64,000 nt of DNA from Chaenocephalus aceratus (Eukaryota > Chordata > Actinopteri > Perciformes > Channichthyidae). The notes beneath the pieces were generated by a model. The model was given only the letters and a program-made list of their open reading frames with translations. It was not told where the DNA came from and made no database searches. Shown one piece after another: positions 57,097-64,000 of this stretch (the first letter of the stretch is position 1; each line of letters opens with the position of its first letter). The stretch lies in contig CM043789.1 in the NCBI GenBank assembly GCA_023974075.1, forward strand, positions 31,340,040 through 31,404,039, in the 5' to 3' direction. The translations under genes were made by a program, and so were the position numbers.

Positions 57097-58209
57097 CAGG
57101 GCCGGACTGGTACAATAAGTCAGGCCGGGAATTATACACCCAGCTTGGCCACTAGGCCCACTACCAGTTTTTTGTGCCATTTTGCTGGATTTATTTGTCA
57201 ATATTTACAGCGTTGCTGCCCATAGTGATAGCCCTATACTGTAGTTTAAATCTACTACCCCAGAATAAACATATGGACATGGGTTACTATTTGAACTAAA
57301 ACATGTGCAAATCTATTTAGGAACCTCAAATCCTATAGGGGGGTCCGGGGGCATGCTCCAATGCATCAATCATGGTGCATTTTGAGGGGGAAATAAAGAG
57401 ACTACATCCATATGAAACAGAACTGTATACATTTAAATAATCATACAATCATAAGAACATGGCCATAACCAATAACATACAATATCCAATATGAAAAAAC
57501 ATTGAAACTTGTTTATTTATTTGATTTTGCTTCATTTATATTTGTGAGTGTGTCTGTGCTCCTGAACCAGCCTCTCCTGTCTCCCCCATCTCCTCCCTTC
57601 TCTTTGAGGCAGCAGCAAAGACTAGTTTTAGCTCTCAACACGTTTATCTTACCTTTTTTCACCTAGTTAACATTTTATTTTTATTATTCATGCATTTTTT
57701 ACTAATCACTCCCCCCTCAAATGGAAATATGTGTTTACATAAATGGTGACCAAACTGTTTGAGACCCACAGAGATAACTTAGACTAAGTTAACTATCTCA
57801 CAGAGAGTCCTTTACCCCACCTGAGCTGTAGTTATCAGTCTGACTGGAGAGGACTCTCCCTCCACCTTGTTGTTGAAACAGCTCCTAGGCTTATATATCC
57901 GTTAGCGCAGCTAGCTAGCACCAGATGCTAACAAAAACAATACACGTAACCAGTGCGCGGACTCTCTCTCGCTCGCTCGCACCATATGTCATACACACAC
58001 ACCCTCCCGAGCGTTAATGACACACAGAGATCAATCGAGGGCATTCGTGTATGATCTGTATGAAAGTGGCCATGTCGGCAGGCCACATCATGTAGACAGC
58101 CAGTCACCCTGTGTGAGGCAGAGTCAGACCCACATTTGTGCAGCGTTACGTTCACAATACATACCTATAAAATCCTCAGGCCAGCAGGCCACTTAACAGT
58201 CCGGGCCTG
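57097..58209. mobile_element. hAT transposon B inside the RTE reverse transcriptase
   Basis: Flanked by GGGTTGGC at 57089-57096 and 58210-58217. The left end is CAGGGCCGGACTGGT; the right end reverse-complemented is CAGGCCCGGACTGTT. Removing it with one duplication copy restores the RT reading VRVG-LCGGCALSPILFV. Its interior is related to element A (19285-21432), including the uninterrupted target acttagac at 57777-57784. Non-coding, 1113 bp. Confidence 0.9.
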
Positions 58210-58217
58210 GGGTTGGC

Positions 58218-58470
58218 CTGTGCGGGGGCTGTGCTTTGTCACCAATCCTGTTTGTAATATTCATGGATAGGATTTTGAGGCGTAGTCGTGGAATAAGGAT
58301 TGCACCACTGCTTTTTGCAGATGATGTGGTTCTAATGGCTTCATCGGTCTGCGACCTTCAGCACTCACTGGATCGGTTCGCAACCGAGTGTGAAGTGGCT
58401 GGGATGAGGATCAGCACCTCCAAATATGAGGCCATGGTTCTCAGCAGGAAACCGATGGACTATCCACTCC
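58218..58470 (+). pseudogene. RTE reverse transcriptase, part 2 (motifs B and C)
   Basis: Reads GCALSPILFVIFMDRILRRS, then the catalytic motif LLFADDVVLMAS and DLQHSLDRFATECEVAGMRI, then MVLSRKPMDYP, where the solo LTR enters. The stretch between RRSRG and the FADD motif looks about ten residues shorter than I expect for the family. Confidence 0.85.
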
Positions 58471-58933
58471 TGTAAGGGCAACTTCTGTGTAGCAGCAATG
58501 CAGTGGGAGTCACCGACTCAGGAAAGAGACACGGGAAGAGCAGGAGCTTTGATGTCAAACACTGATGGTTTATTTGGAGCTTCGGCCGGAGAATTCACAT
58601 CACAAGTCACAGCAGCCACGATCTGACTGCACGGTAGAGTTGCCACGTCAATTCTGAAGAACTCTACCCCAGACCCATGTATTTAGCTAGTTCAGAGAGA
58701 ATCAACAACATGCTGCATAACAAAATACAATCATAACACCTCTATTAGCTGACGTCAACAGGCAGGAACATAGAATCATAACACCTCTATCAGCTGACGT
58801 CAACAGGCAGGAACAGGGAGACAGAACACTGAGAGCACAGCAGCCAAGGTTACGATGTGCGCGTGCTCAGTCAGGACAGTTTGAACTGATAAACTGGGTC
58901 AAAGTTATGGGCCTTGGAAAATATTCCCCAACA
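58471..58933. mobile_element. Solo LTR (463 bp)
   Basis: Starts TGTAAGGGC and ends CCCAACA, flanked by ACTCC at 58466-58470 and 58934-58938, the 5-bp duplication typical of LTR elements. It contains a near-perfect tandem copy of about 45 bp (58732-58816, core agctgacgtcaacaggcagg). AATAAA lies on the minus strand (in ggtttatttgg, 58567-58577), suggesting that the LTR reads on the minus strand. No internal coding region remains; clade not assigned. Confidence 0.85.
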
Positions 58934-58938
58934 ACTCC

Positions 58939-59590
58939 AAGTAGGGAATGAGTCCTTACCCCAAGTGAAGGAGTTCTTCAAGTATCTCGGGGTCTTGTTC
59001 TCGAGTGAGGGAACAATGGAGCGTGAAATGGGCCGGAGAATCGGAGCAGCGGGAGCGGTATTGCAGTCGCTTTACCGCACCGTTGTGACGAAAAGAGAGC
59101 TGAGCCAGAAGGCAAAGCTCTTTGTCTACCGGGCCATTTTCGTTCCTACCCTCACCTATGGTCATGAAGGATGGGTCATGACCGAAAGAACGAGATCGCG
59201 GATACAAGCGGCCGAGATGGGTTTTCTCCGCAGGGTGGCGGGCGTCTCCCTTAGGGATAAGGTGAGAAGTTCGGTCATCCGGGAGGGACTCGGAGTTGAA
59301 CCGCTCCTCCTTCGCGTCGAAAGGAGCCAGTTGAGGTGGTTCGGGCACCTAGTTAGGATGCCACCTGGGCGCCTCCCTAGGGAGGTGTTCCAGGCACGTC
59401 CAGCTGGGAAGAGACCAAGGGGTAGACCTAGGACCAGGTGGAGGGATTATATCTCTTCGCTGGCCTGGGAGCGCCTTGGGATCCCCAGTCAGAGCTGGTT
59501 GATGTCGCCAGGGAAAAGAAAGTTTGGGGCTCTCTGCTGGAACTGCTACCCCCGCAACCCGACCACGGATAAGCGGGAGAAGATGGATGG
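58939..59590 (+). pseudogene. RTE reverse transcriptase, part 3 (C-terminal)
   Basis: Open to 59612, reading LQVGNESLPQVKEFFKYLGV, LFVYRAIFVPTLTYGHEGWV, IQAAEMGFLRRVAGVSLRD and RPRTRWRDYISSLAWERLGI. This is the conserved C-terminal thumb and DNA-binding part of RTE-type fish LINEs. The last 40 residues are shifted out of the family frame, so the natural C-terminus is lost. Confidence 0.85.
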
Positions 59591-59600
59591 ATGGTATACT

Positions 59601-62600
59601 TTTAACATTTAAATCTCTCACGACAATCAGCCATCCATTCTTGCCAAGTGGTTTGAAATTGCCCTTTCAGACCATTCGACAAAGTATTTGCTGCTGCTCT
59701 GAAACCTATCATTTCCAATAGCTAACCCCACGCCATGGTAGGTGTTGCTGCATCAAGGGATTGTTATTACTTGTTCTAAAACCCAGCAACAAGCAGAGCT
59801 TAAACCATGTTGGGTTTCTCTACATCTGGGAAGCCTTCATACATTGTAAAATGTTTGGAAATGGACAGGCGCTTTAAAGACATATTCCCCAGTTGTGATT
59901 AAGCATCTTTGCTAACCTCCACCATTGTTATTTTGAGTGAACAGTTGCTTCTCTGTGACATGCCACACATACATTTACATTTTTCTCTCAACGTTGAAAC
60001 TGGACGATGAATTGAGCAGTTTTATTAAATAGGACAAAAACATGCGTGATGCAGAAAGAACGAGTTGGCTATTTGTATACAAATAATTAACTAACAACTT
60101 AAAATGTATAATACAATGCCCGACTGCTACTTAATGGATTTTGGACATATTTGAATATCTATCTCCGATGCATGTGCATTGGGAAATTTTACTTGAGACT
60201 TGCGAAAAAAATACACATTTCTCTTTCTCAGCATCACAATTTGAATGTATTAATCATACTAATGTTTCAGTCCCTCTGGACCTTTTTCAAAAGTTGTGTT
60301 ACCTGTGGACAGAGCCAAGCTGGCTGTTTCCAGTCTTTGCGTGAAGGTAAACTACTGCTGGCTTTTGCTTCATAATGAATAGTATCAATCTTTTCAATGC
60401 AACTCTTGGCAAGAAAGCAAATGAGCATATTTCCTAAAAATCTTTGAACTATTCTTTGACACTAGCCTGGTACTTGGAGAAAACCAAACCTTTTGTCTGG
60501 ATAAAATAAGCTATTTTGCTATTTGGTTTACAACATGTATGAAGTTTTGTATATGAACATTTAGCAATTGTAATGCCTGGTAAACAATGGTGTCTTGCAT
60601 TCTTATGTGGGACAAGACACACAAAAAAAAAACCTTAGTAATGTTTAACAGATGGCATAAGTTTGCCTCTCTTACAAATGGACTCATGTAAAAAAACATG
60701 TGCGTTTGTTCTGTTTTTTGCCAACAATGAAGAAACTGACAAATCACAAAATCACAAAACCCTCTTTTATAAGGCCCTCATTATATAATAGTGTTGAACC
60801 GTTGATAAGCAGTTGGCATTTCACAGTAGGCCACCATGGCATTAGTTCCTTAAGTGCATGCTGCCTTTGAAATAATTTAGGGCCTTTAACCCACTTTGTA
60901 TAAGACTGCATAAGATGCCGGTCAATTGCCTAAACGACATTTGTGACAAACTAATGGTTTCACATTTTTTGATTTTGAATGCTGTTGATGGACACCACAA
61001 AGGAAGGAGCACATAAGCATAGCAGCCTCTGTGCTGGTAGCTGGTCCACACCACTAAAGAACAGTAATGGTTATAATTCCAATAAAGAGAAAATCCAAGG
61101 TCACACTGTGAACTTCCTCCCCATCAGAAGACTACAGAGACTGGCTGAGAGAGTGCATAATATCCTCACAGCTATTTTTACACTCAAATTAAAATCTATG
61201 ACATGTTGAAATGACTGCAGTGTGCAAGAGGGGTATTCAAAGCAGACACTAATGACGCTTATTAATGGCGTGAATGAAGTCTTGACAGGTCGTGTGTCAT
61301 TCTGCAGGCAATGCTCCACTGGCATAATGGCTAATGTAAGTGGGGATAATTATATATATTATACCCTGTCTTATGGTATTTTGGCAGGAGTATGAGGAGC
61401 CAGGCAGTTAGAGAGGAGAGTGAAAGCGCTTGTTCTTTTTGAGACAGAGATGTGCATGTGTGTGTTGGTGTGTGTGGCACACACATGTATGTGTTCACCC
61501 TCATCTTCAGCAATGGTCCAGGTGATGAACAATAGTAAGACAACAGCACCAAACAGTGGTTGAACAAGATGCCTGCATAAATAGACAGGCATCAGATAAG
61601 CAACATTCACAACATCTGTTTTCTGTGCTTCGTTCCAGGCAACTACGCAATGCTCAGACACAATGATCAAATAAATAAATAAAACAGAACAGTTGACAGT
61701 ACCCATGTGGAAAGTGAATGCGTGTGATGTATTGTGGTTTGCTTGCTTTGTCTGAGGGAGAGACAAGCAATGACCATTAAATCCATGTTGGAGGCCCTGA
61801 GCTGTCAGGAAGAGCCTCGTAGATCAGAAGAGCGAAAAGGGGGAGAAGAGGAAAAAAGACAGCATTTGGTTCAAATGGAAAGTAAATCAAATAGAAAATA
61901 ATAATAACAGTTATTATTGTCATTGTCCTAATTGGATAATCATGAGTATAATCCCTTATTTCAAAAAGAAGAGGTAGAAGGTTTTTATCTTTTATATAGA
62001 AAAATAATGTTAAAAAAAAGTAATTGCACCGTTATTTTCTCAATTATAAAAGTTAAACATACGGATAAGGAGAGACTTTAAAATGAGAAGTTATTGGGTA
62101 ATTTTGTGCAAACTAATACAAATCTTAAAATTAAAAGAATTCTTCGCACTCTAGCTTTTTATATAAATAAAATGATTGTCTTGGTGCTGTTTACAACACG
62201 TTGTAACACCTTATGTATTCATTTTAGGATGAATATAACGATGATTATGGTTGTTTTTTCCAAGTATATCCATATGAATTCCACTACATTAGAGCACACA
62301 CTATCACATTGTATTCTGCTTAATTCAGTTCAATTAAGTTAACTACAACTCTATTCATCCATAAGAGCCAATGTATACAGCAACTCGCCAACCAGGTCAA
62401 CACATACAGCTGAGTGCAGGGAGAGCAGGCACAGCTGCGAGGGGCCAGTGGGAGGTGGTAGTGGAAGGGGGGTGGGGGGCTGGCTGACTGGATCTTGGTG
62501 GATCTCTCCTCTCTGTGATGTTGGCAGGAGAGAGTTGGCTAATTGGAAGCCCGGCGGTAAAAGCTGTTCATTAATGCCTGTGCCTCTTGGACTCCCTGCT

Positions 62601-64000
62601 CAAACACCTTGCCTCCTTTATCTCTGTATTTACCCACTCCCCCCCCCCCCCCAATCCCAACACAGGACCTCAGAACACATCGAGGGTTCAACATGGAACG
62701 AGAGGGGGAAAAGAAGGGAGAGAAAGAGAAGAGGGGAGGGAAGGGGGAGAGAAAGCAGGGAGAGAGGGAGAGAAAGGGTAACTTATGCTCAGTGGGAATT
62801 AACAAAGCACTTAGTAATTAAATCTAAATTGACATTCTGGTAATTAGCCTCTTGATTAGGAGCAATAACACAATTAGCCAACCAGTCTTTGCTAATTGTT
62901 AATTAGTATAAGCAAAGTTATTGTGTGTGTGGCAGAGGGAGGCATGTAAAAGAACAAATGTTAATCTGTCTCTCTTTCAACAGACGCGTCCCCTTTCTTT
63001 TTTCTTGCTGCCTCTCTATTGAGCTAGCAGGCAGGTTCATTGGCTTTCTCTCCACTGAAGCCGCATTCATAGGCAGCAGTCAGTAATTAGCTAAAAGTCT
63101 TATCGAGGATATCATCAGAGAGCAAGCTGAGCCGTGCTGGCACATCTCCATGTCTCTCTACCTTCGCCGAAACATTCCTCTTCCCCGTCTGCGCTCGGCG
63201 AGGTGTCATACAGGGGGTATTTGTTCTGAATAAAGATGTGATGTGGATTAAATACAATCATAAAAGGGGAAAAGAAGCCACGGTGCTGGAGATGAATCTT
63301 AAGAGATGTAATTCATCTAAAAGGTTTTAGTTTATGAGGCAGACGAACAGAACACCTCATTAAAGCCGGGAGAGGAGAGAGGACACAGGGAAATAGATGA
63401 AGGGACAATAAAGATGTGCCAGGAAGTGGAATTTACATTGGCCACAGGTGAAACATGGGTTATTTTCAATTAAAATGGACTTAGCAGAACAATAAATTTC
63501 ATTTGCACAAACTCCCAAAGTAAGAGAGGGCCAACTCATCCAGTTTTTCACAGATAGAGGGGAACTGTCAATCTCTTCTTTCCACTAAGTTCGTCCTTTC
63601 ATCTCCTCACTCATCCGTTCATCTGCACACACAGCAGTTGCACTTCAGCAGTAAACACGGCTGTACCGTTAATCTCCTGTTACTCGGCCAAATGGTCGAT
63701 ACGCTGGTCAAGAAGGGTGGAAGACACACACTGGTATCAGCCGCTCGGCAAGCATTCACATATACAAATACACACACCAGCACACACAAGCCAACTTGAG
63801 CACCGATAACCCTGCTTGTTCCAGAGTGTGTGTGCACATGGGGATAGGAGCATGTAACCAGCTCCAGATTAGCTGGTCTCTCAACACAAATATTTGGCAG
63901 CAGGATGAGCTGTCTCAGGACGCACCAGAACATGAAATTAACTAGGAAAGGTGGAGGTGCCAGCATGAGCTACAGCAGCCCTGCTGAGAGGTGAGGTGTG
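59601..64000. other. Non-coding DNA, possible regulatory content
   Basis: No exon or transposon recognised. A C-run (about 62640-62652) and a purine-rich tract (about 62700-62780) occur. A cluster of homeodomain-type ATTAG/AATTAG motifs lies at about 62815-62915. All open frames are short and without domain. Confidence 0.4.

Larger units (their letters stand above)
56802..59600 (+). mobile_element. RTE-type LINE, 5'-truncated, with two nested insertions
   Basis: Coding parts at 56822-57096, 58218-58470 and 58939-59590 belong to one reverse transcriptase; a hAT (57097-58209) and a solo LTR (58471-58933) separate them. The 3' end has ggataagcgggagaagatgg and a short (atgg)n tail (about 59580-59595), typical of fish RTE/Rex3-like LINEs. 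Possible decayed target duplication: tactgttgaac left of 56802 and tacttttaac after the tail. Confidence 0.75.

Overview
The window reads as nuclear DNA of a ray-finned (teleost) fish. The evidence is the last two coding exons of a vertebrate MyoD-family-inhibitor gene (mdfi), very long CA/TG dinucleotide tracts, and a typical fish set of transposons: L2, RTE and DIRS retroelements, a Ty3/Gypsy LTR element, hAT elements with 8-bp target duplications, PIF/Harbinger-like MITEs and a TTAA-flanked MITE. No prokaryotic features were found, and no tRNA or rRNA gene was recognised.

Layout. 1-8 kb: a decayed terminal-inverted-repeat transposon (about 1568-2029), the two 3'-terminal coding exons of mdfi on the + strand (2267-2632 and 3584-3837) with a 951-bp intron, then non-coding DNA with a TTAA-type MITE (7792-8154). 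8.2-13.6 kb: nothing recognised. 13.7-31.4 kb: a dense transposon graveyard. It starts with an array of related Harbinger-like units in both orientations (13.87-18.98 kb) broken by a hAT element (17297-18708). A second hAT-like element follows (about 19.28-21.43 kb) with a third hAT inside it (19850-20723). A DIRS retrotransposon (about 21.66-26.8 kb) is split by an antisense L2 LINE and a TAA-flanked MITE. Further repeats and another hAT (29898-31309) close the block. 31.4-49 kb: mostly unique, A/T-rich non-coding DNA with a cluster of very long TG tracts (33.5-42.1 kb). 49.0-54.8 kb: a minus-strand Ty3/Gypsy element with several frameshifts, whose LTR contains a short non-autonomous LTR element with two LTRs that read as identical. 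A 27-bp inverted repeat flanks the whole nest. 56.8-59.6 kb: an RTE-type LINE interrupted by a hAT and by a solo LTR, each with a matching target duplication. 59.6-64 kb: non-coding DNA.

The only host gene I can name is mdfi. It encodes a cysteine-rich cytoplasmic protein known to bind and retain myogenic bHLH and other transcription factors. Its upstream exons are not identified and probably lie to the left of the window. The TE-poor right half may hold regulatory DNA, but that cannot be shown without comparison. I found no convincing new biological system. The most informative content is the set of nested insertions whose order and empty sites can be read directly: a very young non-autonomous LTR element carrying a two-block coding minisatellite, and hAT insertions whose pre-insertion sites survive in related repeats in this same window.
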